64,000 nt of DNA. It comes from DASSUW01 sp963803335 (GTDB lineage Bacteria; Actinomycetota; Thermoleophilia; Solirubrobacterales; Solirubrobacteraceae). The position numbers were made by a program, and so were the translations under genes. Under the pieces are notes generated by a model. The model did no database searches. It was given only the letters and a program-made list of their open reading frames with translations, and had not been told where the DNA came from. Location of the stretch: NCBI GenBank assembly GCA_963803335.1, contig CAWDME010000016.1, positions 62,001-126,000 of the forward strand, given 5' to 3'. Every line of letters starts with the position of its first letter. Within the stretch, counting starts at the first letter, position 1. Shown here one piece after another: positions 7,636 to 15,124 of this stretch.

Positions 7636-8889
7636 ATGCCGACCGCCATCGACGTCTTCGCCAAGGTCCGTGGGCATGAGCGCGCCGAGCAGCTGCGCGC
7701 CGCCCGCGAAGCCGACCTGCTCCCCTACTTCCGCACCGTGGAATCGTCCGCCGCTCCGGTTATGGAGATGGAGGGCGCCGAGCGGATCATGCTCGGCTCC
7801 AACAACTACCTCGGCCTCACCGGCGACGCGCGGGTGATCCAAGGCGCGCGCGACGCGCTCGACCGCTTTGGCACGGGGCTGACCGGCTCGCGGCTGCTCA
7901 ACGGCACCACCCAGCTGCACCTCGATCTCGAGCGCGAGATCGCCGAGTGGATGGGCACCGAGGACGCGATCGTCTTCACGACCGGCCACCAGGCCAACAT
8001 CGGCACGCTGGGCACGATCCTCGCGCCCGGCGACACGGTGATCGCCGACTCCGCCGACCACGCCTCGATCCTCGACGGCTGCCTGCTCTCCCGGGCCAAG
8101 CTGCGCCCGTTCCGCCACGGCCGCCTCGACAAGCTCGAGAAGATGCTCGAGCGGGCGGTCGAGGACGGTGGCGGCGTGCTCGTCGTGGTCGACGGCGTGT
8201 TCTCGATGGAGGGCGACGTGGCCGACCTGCCGCGGATCGTCGAGCTGTGCAAGGCACACGGCGCCCGGCTGATGGTCGACGAAGCGCACGCGGCCGGTGT
8301 CCTGGGCGCCCGCGGCGCCGGCACCAGCGAGCACTTCGGCGTCGAGGCCGACGTCGACCTGCGGATGGGCACGTTCTCCAAGTCGCTCGCGAGCTGCGGC
8401 GGCTTCATCGCCGGCTCGCACGAGGTGATCGAGTTCCTGCGCATCAGCTCGCGCGCCTTCCTGTTCACCGCCTCGGCCGTGCCGGCGGCGGTCGGCGCCG
8501 CGCTGGCGGCCCTGCGGATCGTCCGTTCAGACGAGGGCCCCCAGCTGTTCGCCCGCGTGCTCGACAACGCCCGCTACCTGCGCGACGGGCTGCGCGCGCT
8601 CGGCTTCGAGGTCCACGACGTCGGGCCTCCGGTCACGACGCCGGTGATCCCCGTCGTCGTGGGCGACGACTGGAAGGCCGTGATGCTCTGGCGCGCGCTC
8701 TACGACGCCGGCGTGTACGTCAACGTCGCGCTGCACCCGGCCGTGCCGCCGGCCGGCGCGCTGCTGCGCACGAGCGTGATGGCGACCCACGACCAATCCA
8801 CGCTGGACCGCGCGCTCGAGGCGTGCTCAACGGTGAAGGCCGCCTTCGAGGCCGAGCACGGCCCGCTGCCGGGCGAGTCGCGCATATAG
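7636..8889 (+). CDS. alpha-oxoamine synthase, serine palmitoyltransferase-like
   Basis: This 417-residue PLP enzyme condenses an amino acid with an acyl-CoA. Active-site residues are visible: H142 (DHASI, ring stacking), D215 and H218 (VDEAHAAG) and the Schiff-base Lys K249 in GTFSKS. The subgroup motifs GSNNYLGLT (54-62), DGVFSMEGD (186-194), MGTFSKS followed by GGFIAG, and ALHPAVPP with LLRTSVMATH match the serine-palmitoyltransferase branch better than BioF (usually GTLGKAFG) or Kbl (usually GTLGKALGG). It would make 3-ketosphinganine from serine and acyl-CoA. It diverges from the GNAT/hydroxylase pair; their promoters must lie inside each other's 5' ends or the transcripts are leaderless. 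BioF/Kbl activity remains the main alternative. Confidence 0.7.
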   Translation: MPTAIDVFAKVRGHERAEQLRAAREADLLPYFRTVESSAAPVMEMEGAERIMLGSNNYLGLTGDARVIQGARDALDRFGTGLTGSRLLNGTTQLHLDLEREIAEWMGTEDAIVFTTGHQANIGTLGTILAPGDTVIADSADHASILDGCLLSRAKLRPFRHGRLDKLEKMLERAVEDGGGVLVVVDGVFSMEGDVADLPRIVELCKAHGARLMVDEAHAAGVLGARGAGTSEHFGVEADVDLRMGTFSKSLASCGGFIAGSHEVIEFLRISSRAFLFTASAVPAAVGAALAALRIVRSDEGPQLFARVLDNARYLRDGLRALGFEVHDVGPPVTTPVIPVVVGDDWKAVMLWRALYDAGVYVNVALHPAVPPAGALLRTSVMATHDQSTLDRALEACSTVKAAFEAEHGPLPGESRI

Positions 8890-8968
8890 CACATTTTTCG
8901 CTCTGGCGCGTGATTTCCCAGCGTTTAGAAATCGGCCGCTTCTAGCGAATTTTCGGAGTGGTTGCCGG

Positions 8969-8998
8969 TTGACCATTCACCCGCTCGGTGTCTAGCCT
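8969..8998 (+). promoter_or_regulatory. candidate sigma-70-type promoter for the integration host factor gene
   Basis: The ~300 bases between the oxoamine synthase and the host-factor gene hold no gene. They are AT-richer at 8890-8960. TTGACC (8969-8974) and TAGCCT (8993-8998) are separated by 18 nt, close to a housekeeping promoter. The implied leader of ~185 nt before the ATG at 9188 is long; no known riboswitch was recognised in it. Confidence 0.35.
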
Positions 8999-9187
8999 GC
9001 GCCCTCGGTCGGTACGCCGCGGAGCGGACGCCGAGAGAGGGAACGCACAACGAGGGCTCGAGAGGTGTCGGTGAGCCGCCGGCATCGGGCCCGTGTACGT
9101 CCACTGTGGCACGCCGGCCGGTAGGTGTCCATTTCAATTCGGGGCGCGCGCGCCAAGGAGGCGCGGGATGCTCTGCGGGGAGGTTTC

Positions 9188-9547
9188 ATGAGTGCAACTG
9201 CGACAGCTCCTGCCGCGCAACACATGCGGGCGCTTGCGCAGGCGAACCGGGTTCGGCTGGCACGTGCCGAGCTCAAGCGGCAGGTCGCAGAAGGCGAGAC
9301 GTCGGTGGCGGAGGTCGTGCTGTCGTGCCCGTGGGAGGCCGAGAGCATGACGATCAGCGATCTGCTGATGAGCCAGCACCGTTGGGGACGTACTCGCTGC
9401 CGCAGGTTCCTCGCATCGATCCCCATGCTGGAGACGAAGACCGTCGGCTCGATGACCGACCGTCAGCGCCATGCATTGGCTGGGATGCTGACGGGCGATC
9501 CGGTGTACACCGTCTCTGAGCTCGGCTGGGGAAGCCGTGTGAACTAA
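9188..9547 (+). CDS. mihF: actinobacterial-type integration host factor (mIHF)
   Basis: This 119-residue basic DNA-binding protein has the mIHF pattern: an N-terminal helix rich in Arg/Lys (NRVRLARAELKRQVAEGETSV, interrupted here for brevity), the pre-H2TH helix SMTISDLL, and an H2TH-like segment HRWGRTRCRRFL followed by MTDRQRHALAGML. mIHF is a nucleoid-associated protein that bends DNA and supports phage integration and replication. The start at 9188 is preferred to an in-frame ATG at 9125 because GGGGAGG lies 4-5 nt upstream and the family starts near here. The C-terminal ~25 residues (DPVYTVSELGWGSRVN) extend past the usual end of the family. Confidence 0.8.
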   Translation: MSATATAPAAQHMRALAQANRVRLARAELKRQVAEGETSVAEVVLSCPWEAESMTISDLLMSQHRWGRTRCRRFLASIPMLETKTVGSMTDRQRHALAGMLTGDPVYTVSELGWGSRVN

Positions 9548-9576
9548 CTGCTTCGAGGGCGCCGGCGACGCTGCCG

Positions 9577-10026
9577 TTACGCGGCCGCGCCGCCGGCGCC
9601 GGAGAAGCCCGGGCCGCGCGTGGCGATCTCGACGATGTGCCCGTCCGGGTCGCGCACGTAGATCGAACGGAACGATCCGCGGTCGAACACGTCGGTGCAC
9701 TCCACGCCCTGGCGGCGCAGGTAGTCGCGCCATACCTCCTGCTCTTCGGCGGAGTCCACGATCAGCGCGAAGTGGTGCGTCGAGCCGACGCCGACCACGC
9801 CCTTCGGCAGGTCCGGGTACTCGAGGAAACTCAGCAGCGTGCCGGCACTCCCGTCGAGCGCGCCGAACCACACGTGCCGCGTGTTCGGATCGTCGTCGGA
9901 CGGGCCGTCGCTGACGATCGCGAGGCCGAGCAGGTCACGGTAGAAGGCGATCGTGCGGCCGAGGTCGCTGGAGATCAGCGTGAGGTGGTGCAGCCCGCGG
10001 AGCTGCATGCGCTTCTGCTCGGTCAC
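9577..10026 (-). CDS. VOC-family (glyoxalase/bleomycin-resistance fold) metalloprotein
   Basis: This 149-residue protein has the two beta-alpha-beta-beta-beta repeats of a VOC domain: LHHLTLISSDLGRTIAFYRDLLGL with a metal-ligand His, the middle His in THHFALIV, and the C-terminal YVRDPDGHIVEIA with the acidic ligand. Such enzymes catalyse metal-dependent dioxygenation, isomerisation or thiol-transfer chemistry. The pattern is closest to ring-cleaving or glyoxalase-like proteins of unknown substrate. It starts with GTG at 10026; an ATG seven codons in is an alternative. It is convergent with the mihF gene across 29 nt. Confidence 0.8.
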   Translation of the reverse strand: MTEQKRMQLRGLHHLTLISSDLGRTIAFYRDLLGLAIVSDGPSDDDPNTRHVWFGALDGSAGTLLSFLEYPDLPKGVVGVGSTHHFALIVDSAEEQEVWRDYLRRQGVECTDVFDRGSFRSIYVRDPDGHIVEIATRGPGFSGAGGAAA

Positions 10027-10050
10027 CGCGCGCAGCGTAGTGGAGCGGCG

Positions 10051-10401
10051 TCAGGCGCGGCGCTCGTACGCCCGCCAGAGCAGCCGCAGCGCGACCGCGA
10101 ACGTGAGTCCGGCGGCGAGTACCAGAGCGATCCACGGGACGCTCAGGAAGTACAGGATCGCCGCCAGCGCGACGGCCGGGACCCCGGCCAGCACCATCGT
10201 GTGCGAGCGGTAGCCGGAGAAGTGCTCGCGCGCGGCGGTGTCGAGGCCGCCGAGCGAGCCGAGCGCGAGGCCGGCGACGATCATCGCGCGGCCGTGCGGC
10301 GAGTCATGGGATACCAGCCCGAGCACGAGCAGCACGATGCCCGCGAGCACGCACAGCTCCACCAGGGGAAATGGATGCCATGGGGCGTTCGGGCGGTCCA
10401 T
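10051..10401 (-). CDS. small integral membrane protein of unknown function
   Basis: This 116-residue protein has four hydrophobic stretches, roughly residues 13-30, 39-50, 67-85 and 87-105, separated by short charged loops, and an Arg-rich end. No domain is recognised. It lies 24 nt upstream of the VOC gene on the same strand and may form a small operon with it. Confidence 0.6.
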   Translation of the reverse strand: MDRPNAPWHPFPLVELCVLAGIVLLVLGLVSHDSPHGRAMIVAGLALGSLGGLDTAAREHFSGYRSHTMVLAGVPAVALAAILYFLSVPWIALVLAAGLTFAVALRLLWRAYERRA

Positions 10402-10493
10402 TTATTTGCGGTTCGCCTGCCAGGCACCCACCGCTCGCGCCGCGCAGCGGATCTCGGCGCCATAGCAGCCGCGGGTGCCTTCGGCGACGTTAC

Positions 10494-10970
10494 TTATGGG
10501 CAACCGGACGACATCTTGACCTGCCACCAGCCCATCAGCATCCCGAGCAGCCCGGCCTTCGGGCGCACGTGGTAGTCGCCGCAGCCGGCGATCCCGAGAT
10601 CGGCGTGCGTGATGCGGCGCCACTTGTGGGCGGGCGGGTCGGCCAGCATGCGCTCGAGCTCGCGCTGGGCGTCGGCCTGGCGCGCCGCCTGCGCGCCGGC
10701 AGCCGCCTGGAGGTCGCCGAGGCGGCCAGCGAGGGAGTCGCGGACGCACTCCAGCTCGCCGAGCGAGAGCAGCCGCGGGCCCGCGAGCGACGGCGTGTTG
10801 GTGCGCACGTCGAGGCGCGGGTAGGTGCCGATCGCGACGGCGGACAACTCGCGCTCGAGGCGGGCGATCTGGGCGCGCAGCGTCCGGCGCGCCGCATGCT
10901 CGTCGACCGCGGCACCGGATACGCGGATCTGATCGATCGCTGCCATCGCTCCCTGGACGCAGCGTACCAC
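10494..10970 (-). CDS. conserved coiled-coil protein with Gly-Cys-rich C-terminal motif, function unknown
   Basis: The reading frame gives 158 residues; an internal ATG at 10946 (MAAIDQIRV) may be the real start. Residues ~25-105 form a long amphipathic helix pair rich in Ala, Arg and Glu (ARLERELSAV, AAGAQAARQADAQRELERML). The last 45 residues form a compact segment with GIAGCGDYHVRPK, GLLGMLMGWWQVK and a final SSGCP. The two Cys sites and His could bind a metal, but this is speculative. It is divergent from the next gene by 32 nt. Confidence 0.55.
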   Translation of the reverse strand: MVRCVQGAMAAIDQIRVSGAAVDEHAARRTLRAQIARLERELSAVAIGTYPRLDVRTNTPSLAGPRLLSLGELECVRDSLAGRLGDLQAAAGAQAARQADAQRELERMLADPPAHKWRRITHADLGIAGCGDYHVRPKAGLLGMLMGWWQVKMSSGCP

Positions 10971-11002
10971 CGGATTCGAGTCCGTATCCTCGCTTTCAGC
11001 CG

Positions 11003-11470
11003 ATGCCGCGAAACGACCCGACCGACACCGGTGGCCTGTTCATCGGCCGCCGTCCCGGCACCGGGCCGCTGCACTACCGCGGCGCACCAGAGCGCGGCGG
11101 GCCAGGCCGCCGCCGCACCGACGCCCTGCTCGCCGCCGCCGTGCTCGTGCTCGAGTTCGTGGCGTGCCTGACGCTGTGGGGGCCGCAGCCGCTCGCGTGG
11201 CTGTGGGTCGGCTCGCAGGTCGACTACGCGTCGGGCTCGGTGACGCTGGGGATCGCGGTCGCGTTCGCCGGCATGCTCGCGACGCTGATGCTCACGCTCG
11301 CGGTGCTCGCGCGCCTGGACCGCCTGTGGCGGATCCTCCGGCGGGCCGCCGGCTACGAGCAGAAGCAGGGCGTGCTCGTGCGCATCTTCGCCACAACCGC
11401 GGTCGTGGCGGGCGCCGCGTTCGCGTTCTGGCTGCTGATCATCCAGGGCCCGTCGCCGTACCCCACGTAG
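11003..11470 (+). CDS. integral membrane protein of unknown function
   Basis: This 155-residue protein has a ~40-residue Arg/Gly/Pro-rich cytoplasmic N-terminus followed by three or four membrane helices (about residues 41-60, 76-102 and 128-147). The loop LDRLWRILRRAAGYEQKQG is strongly basic and cytoplasmic. No domain is recognised. The aminotransferase gene begins 8 nt after its stop, suggesting co-transcription. Confidence 0.55.
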   Translation: MPRNDPTDTGGLFIGRRPGTGPLHYRGAPERGGPGRRRTDALLAAAVLVLEFVACLTLWGPQPLAWLWVGSQVDYASGSVTLGIAVAFAGMLATLMLTLAVLARLDRLWRILRRAAGYEQKQGVLVRIFATTAVVAGAAFAFWLLIIQGPSPYPT

Positions 11471-11478
11471 ATGACCTG

Positions 11479-12516
11479 GTGAAGCGCTTCCTGGAGTACT
11501 ACCGGCAGTTCGAGGAGCTCTCGCCGGAGGAGATCAGCCGCGATCTGATTGAGCGCCGTCACGCCGAGCGGGCGCAGGCGTTGACCGAGGTCGTGCCGCT
11601 CGACCTCGCGTCGTCCGCGTGGCACGAGCCGCCCGACGCCGAGGCGGTCAACGCCGCGACCTACGCCCTGCGGCGATCGGTCAACGCGTATCCCGACCCG
11701 GTCCCGCTGCGCGAGGCGATCGCCGCCCGCCACGGGGTGGCCGTCGAGCGGGTCGCCGCCGGGCACGGCGCCGGCGACCTCCTGCGGGCCGCGCTGCGCG
11801 CGTTCGCGGATGTCGAGGTCGCCGTGGCGTGGCCGGGCTGGGGCTACCTGCCGCGGCTCGTCGACGAGGCCGGCGGCACGCCCGTCCCGGTGGAGCCGGA
11901 CGTGGAGGCCCTGCTCGCCGCGCGCGCCGCCGCCGTGGTCGTGTGCAGCCCCAACGACCCGACCGGCGAGCGGCTCGACGTGCCGGCGCTGGCCGAGCGG
12001 CTCGACGAGGCGGTGTGGCTGATCGTGGATGCGGCGCTCGCCGAGTTCGCGCCTGACGACGACACGGCGGAAGTGCTCGCGGCGCGCGAGCGGGTGCTCG
12101 TCGTCCGCTCGTTCTCGAAGGCGCATGCGATGGCCGGCTTCCGCGCGGGCTATGCGGTCGGCACGGCCGCCGCGCGGCTGACGACGGGCGTCTCCGCCCC
12201 CGCGCAGGCGGCGATGCTGTGGGCACTCGCGGAGGGGGACGCGGTGGTTGCGCGCCGCCGCGCCGCCGCGGCGCGCGAGCGCGAGCGGCTGGCCGCCGCG
12301 CTCACGGACACGCCGTTCTCCTTCCCCGCCGGCCACGGCCACCTCGTGTGGCTGTGCTCGAGCGAGCAAGACGGCGCGGCGATCGCCTCCGGCCTCGCCG
12401 CCCAGCGCGTCTACGTCACGCCCGGAAGCGCCTGGGGCGACGACCGGCACGTCCGCGTCGCGCTGCGCAACGCGGCGGCGACCGACCGCCTCACTGCTTC
12501 GCTGCGCGAGCTCTGA
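11479..12516 (+). CDS. class I/II PLP aminotransferase, histidinol-phosphate-aminotransferase-like
   Basis: This 345-residue fold-type I aminotransferase shows NAYPDP (substrate-binding Tyr loop typical of HisC-like enzymes), GHGAGDLL for phosphate binding, SPNDPTGE with the PLP-interacting Asn, IVDAALAEF with the ring-nitrogen Asp, and the Schiff-base Lys in RSFSKAHAMAGFRAGY. The start is GTG at 11479; the ATG at 11471 is out of frame and stops after three codons. An ~37-residue helical lead (YYRQFEELSPEEIS) precedes the core and is unusual for HisC. Its last 26 nt overlap the convergent copper-protein gene. HisC itself, or a related amino-acid-phosphate aminotransferase such as CobD, is possible. 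Confidence 0.75.
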   Translation: MKRFLEYYRQFEELSPEEISRDLIERRHAERAQALTEVVPLDLASSAWHEPPDAEAVNAATYALRRSVNAYPDPVPLREAIAARHGVAVERVAAGHGAGDLLRAALRAFADVEVAVAWPGWGYLPRLVDEAGGTPVPVEPDVEALLAARAAAVVVCSPNDPTGERLDVPALAERLDEAVWLIVDAALAEFAPDDDTAEVLAARERVLVVRSFSKAHAMAGFRAGYAVGTAAARLTTGVSAPAQAAMLWALAEGDAVVARRRAAAARERERLAAALTDTPFSFPAGHGHLVWLCSSEQDGAAIASGLAAQRVYVTPGSAWGDDRHVRVALRNAAATDRLTASLREL

Positions 12517-13903
12517 CCCGGAACGAGCCGCGCATGAACGGGTGGATCTTGCAGAAGTACGTGTAGGTGCCCGGCTTGAGCGTGCGCGGCGTGCGCCAGC
12601 TCGCGCGGTTCGCGGCCGCCGTCGCGCCGGGCGGTCCGTAGCCGAGGTTGCCGGAGTCGAAGGCGCCCCTGCCGTTGGCGAGCGGGTAGGCGATGCCGGT
12701 CCTGCGGTTGCAGGGGGCGCGGCACGCGGTGATCGAGTGCAGGATGTTCGGGTCGCGGTTGACGAACGTCAGCCGGCGGCCCTGCCGGATCGTCGGCGGC
12801 CGCTGCTTGCGGCCGCCGCTCAGCAGGTCGCCGCGGGCGTAGAGGAAGTGGCGGATCGCGACCGTGCGCTTCGGCGGCGGCGCGGCCGACAGCAGCCGGC
12901 GCGGGTCCGGGAGGCCGGAGAAGGTGCCGCCGTGGTTGCGGTTATCCGGCAGGTGCCCGTGCGTGTAGACCCCCGGCTGGTCGACGTTGACCTGGAACGG
13001 GTCCGGCCCGGTCTCCCCGGGACTGAACGCCGTCGGCATGATGCCCATCGACTCGTACCACGACGCGCGCCGGGAGTCGTACGTGGCCGACACCGACAGC
13101 ACGTCGCCCTTCTTGACGCCGACGCGCCAGTCCGGCGGCGTGGCCTCCATCGCCACGTCCCAGGACACGGCGCCCGCGGGCTCGAAGTACTTGGCGTTGG
13201 AGCGGAACAGCCGCACGGTCTTGCCGCCCCGCGTGAGGTACATGTCGGTCCAGAGGCCGCCGGGGTGCAGGTGGCCGGCCGTAGCCACGAGGGCGCCGTC
13301 CACGGGCATGACCAGGCGATTGCGCGTGTACCCCGCCTGGTGCGACTCGCGCGGGTACGTGTAGCGCCCGTCCTTGCCGCCCGCGCCGCGGTGGACGTCG
13401 AAGACCGGGTAGATCTCGCCGCCCATCACGTCGAGCCACAGCGTGTGGATCTCCCGGATCGCCGCCGCCTCCGGCGCCGTGTCGGGGATGAAGTCGAGGT
13501 CGTAGGTGATGTAGACGTCGGTCGCGTCCGGCGTGAGGTCGTGGATCATGTGGTTCATCACCCACTGGTCACTCGTGCGGTAGCGCCAGCCGTAGCCCGC
13601 GGGCGCCTGCACGGCGGTCTTCTCCTCGCCCGCCGCGAACGTCGGTGCGCCGTTGATGAGCCAGACGCCGTGGTGCAGGTGGATGACGTCCACGCGCGGG
13701 ATCCCGCCGGTGACGTACTCCAGGTTCGGCCGGAAGCCGGTGATCCAGCCGTTGACCGGCGGCCGCTGGTCGTTGAGCTGGAAGGCGATGTCGTTGCGTC
13801 CGGGCGCGATGTGGATCGGCCCGAAGCGGTAGTGCAACGTCTCAGCCTGCGCCGCCGGCGCGAGCGCGAAGAAGACGGCGCAGGCGAGCAGGACGCGGCG
13901 CAT
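12491..13903 (-). CDS. secreted copper protein: PHM-like bicopper core plus C-terminal cupredoxin
   Basis: The precursor has 470 residues with a signal peptide ending AAQA at residue 20. The core (about 30-330) carries three His clusters: HLHHG (75-79), HMIHD (118-122) and GHLHPGG (210-216), plus Met286 and Met290. This order (HH, H, HxH, M) resembles the two mononuclear copper sites of peptidylglycine alpha-hydroxylating/dopamine beta-type monooxygenases. The C-terminal ~100 residues form a plastocyanin-like type-1 copper domain with ligands H389, C451, H454 and M457 in TYTYFCKIHPFM. An electron-delivery domain fused to a monooxygenase is the simplest reading. It lies 32 nt downstream of the B3/B4 gene, at the far end of the mce operon. 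The substrate is unknown. Confidence 0.6.
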   Translation of the reverse strand: MRRVLLACAVFFALAPAAQAETLHYRFGPIHIAPGRNDIAFQLNDQRPPVNGWITGFRPNLEYVTGGIPRVDVIHLHHGVWLINGAPTFAAGEEKTAVQAPAGYGWRYRTSDQWVMNHMIHDLTPDATDVYITYDLDFIPDTAPEAAAIREIHTLWLDVMGGEIYPVFDVHRGAGGKDGRYTYPRESHQAGYTRNRLVMPVDGALVATAGHLHPGGLWTDMYLTRGGKTVRLFRSNAKYFEPAGAVSWDVAMEATPPDWRVGVKKGDVLSVSATYDSRRASWYESMGIMPTAFSPGETGPDPFQVNVDQPGVYTHGHLPDNRNHGGTFSGLPDPRRLLSAAPPPKRTVAIRHFLYARGDLLSGGRKQRPPTIRQGRRLTFVNRDPNILHSITACRAPCNRRTGIAYPLANGRGAFDSGNLGYGPPGATAAANRASWRTPRTLKPGTYTYFCKIHPFMRGSFRVRARAAKQ

Positions 13904-13935
13904 GAGCCTCGGAAGCGTACTTGTGCCCCGGAGCG

Positions 13936-14535
13936 TCAGCGGAGGATCTCCCACGCCGTCCACAGCGCCTCCTCGACGAACAGGTCGGGGACGTTGGGGA
14001 CGGCGACGGCGACGAGGGCGATGCGGCGCGTGTCGCGCGTGACCGCGGCGCGCGCCGGCGGGCCGGCGGAGAAGAGCACGGTAAGGGGCCCTTCGTCGTC
14101 GGCGAGCACGAGCGTGCCGCCCTCCTCGCGCAGGCACGGCGAGCCCGCCAGCCGGTCGAGATCGAACGCGAGGACGCCGACGCCGGTCTCCAGCACGGCG
14201 ACCGTGAGCGCGTCCTCGACGAGCCCGCGTGCGTGCAGCGTGCCCTCCTCCAGGCGCCGCAGCGTGACCGCCTCGACCGGCGTGCGGACGACGTCGGGAT
14301 CGAGGCCGACGTGCCGGAAGAAGACGCGGTAGGCGTGCGGGACCTCGCGGCCGCGCAGCGCGATCGCCTGCGCGCCGCCGATGCGGTCGGCCAGGCCGCG
14401 CAGGCGCGCGGCGAGCTCGCGCGGCGTCGGCCCCGGCGTCGCCTCCACGTCGGTCCAGGCCAGCCACAGGCCCGGGTGCTCGTCGGCGAGGGCCGGCGAC
14501 ACCTCGCCACGGCGCACGACCGGCTCGTCGGTCAT
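13936..14535 (-). CDS. B3/B4 tRNA-binding-domain protein
   Basis: This 199-residue protein consists of a single B3/B4 domain, the module found in the beta subunit of phenylalanyl-tRNA synthetase. Typical pieces are HAYRVFFRHVGLDPD, RTPVEAVTLRRL, LVEDALTVAVLETGVGVLAFD and a C-terminal VLFSAGPP. Stand-alone B3/B4 proteins are thought to act as editing or binding factors, but their substrate is not settled. The gene starts 13 nt after the redoxin gene, so it is probably on the same long transcript, although no mechanistic link to lipid transport is apparent. Confidence 0.75.
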   Translation of the reverse strand: MTDEPVVRRGEVSPALADEHPGLWLAWTDVEATPGPTPRELAARLRGLADRIGGAQAIALRGREVPHAYRVFFRHVGLDPDVVRTPVEAVTLRRLEEGTLHARGLVEDALTVAVLETGVGVLAFDLDRLAGSPCLREEGGTLVLADDEGPLTVLFSAGPPARAAVTRDTRRIALVAVAVPNVPDLFVEEALWTAWEILR

Positions 14536-14548
14536 GGCGGCGCCGAGA

Positions 14549-15124
14549 TCATGGTCGGGCGGCGAGATCGGCGATGGCGCGCTCGAGCTGCGCCTCGGTC
14601 TGGCTGCCGAGCAGCGTCTTGGTCACGGTGCCGCCGCGGCGCGCCAGCGTGATCGCGGGGCATACCGCGACCGCGTAGGCGTTCGCCACCGCGCCGTCGC
14701 GGTCCCAGCCGACCGGCAGGTGCCAGCCGTGCGAGCGGATGCGCTCCCGGAGCTTGGTCCGGTCGCCCCGGATCGCCACCGCGGCGAACTGCACGCCGGG
14801 ATAGCGGGCGCGCATGTGATCAAGGGCAGAGACCTCGTCGTCGCAGCGCTCGGACGGCTCGGCGAAGAACGCCAGCACCACGGGCCCGCGCTCGGCCAGC
14901 TCGCACACGTTGAGGATCTTCGCGCCTCGCACCGAGCAGGCCTTGCCCGACACATTCGCGTCGCCGTCGAGGTCTGACAGCGCCAGCGGCGCGGCGAACT
15001 GCGGCAGCTGCGCGCCCGCCTCCACGCCGCGCGACCCCGGACCCTCGGTGCGCAGCGTGTTGAGCACGATGTAGACCATCACCGCGAACACGAGCACGCC
15101 GACGAGGGCGCCAGGCCGCTTCAC
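14549..15124 (-). CDS. membrane-anchored thioredoxin-fold (redoxin) protein lacking the first active-site Cys
   Basis: This 191-residue protein has an N-terminal membrane anchor (residues ~6-22) and an extracytoplasmic AhpC/TSA-TlpA-like fold. The active-site strand reads VLAFFAEPSERCDDE: where TlpA/ResA proteins have W-C-P-x-C, the first Cys is replaced by Ser and only the second remains. The cis-Pro loop is present in VCPAITL. Two further Cys flank the fold's insert (SGKACSV and LNVCELA). The GTG start overlaps the stop of the RND gene (GTGA), so it is coupled to the mce operon. A role in protecting or folding surface Mce/RND components is inferred only from position. Confidence 0.65.
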   Translation of the reverse strand: MKRPGALVGVLVFAVMVYIVLNTLRTEGPGSRGVEAGAQLPQFAAPLALSDLDGDANVSGKACSVRGAKILNVCELAERGPVVLAFFAEPSERCDDEVSALDHMRARYPGVQFAAVAIRGDRTKLRERIRSHGWHLPVGWDRDGAVANAYAVAVCPAITLARRGGTVTKTLLGSQTEAQLERAIADLAARP

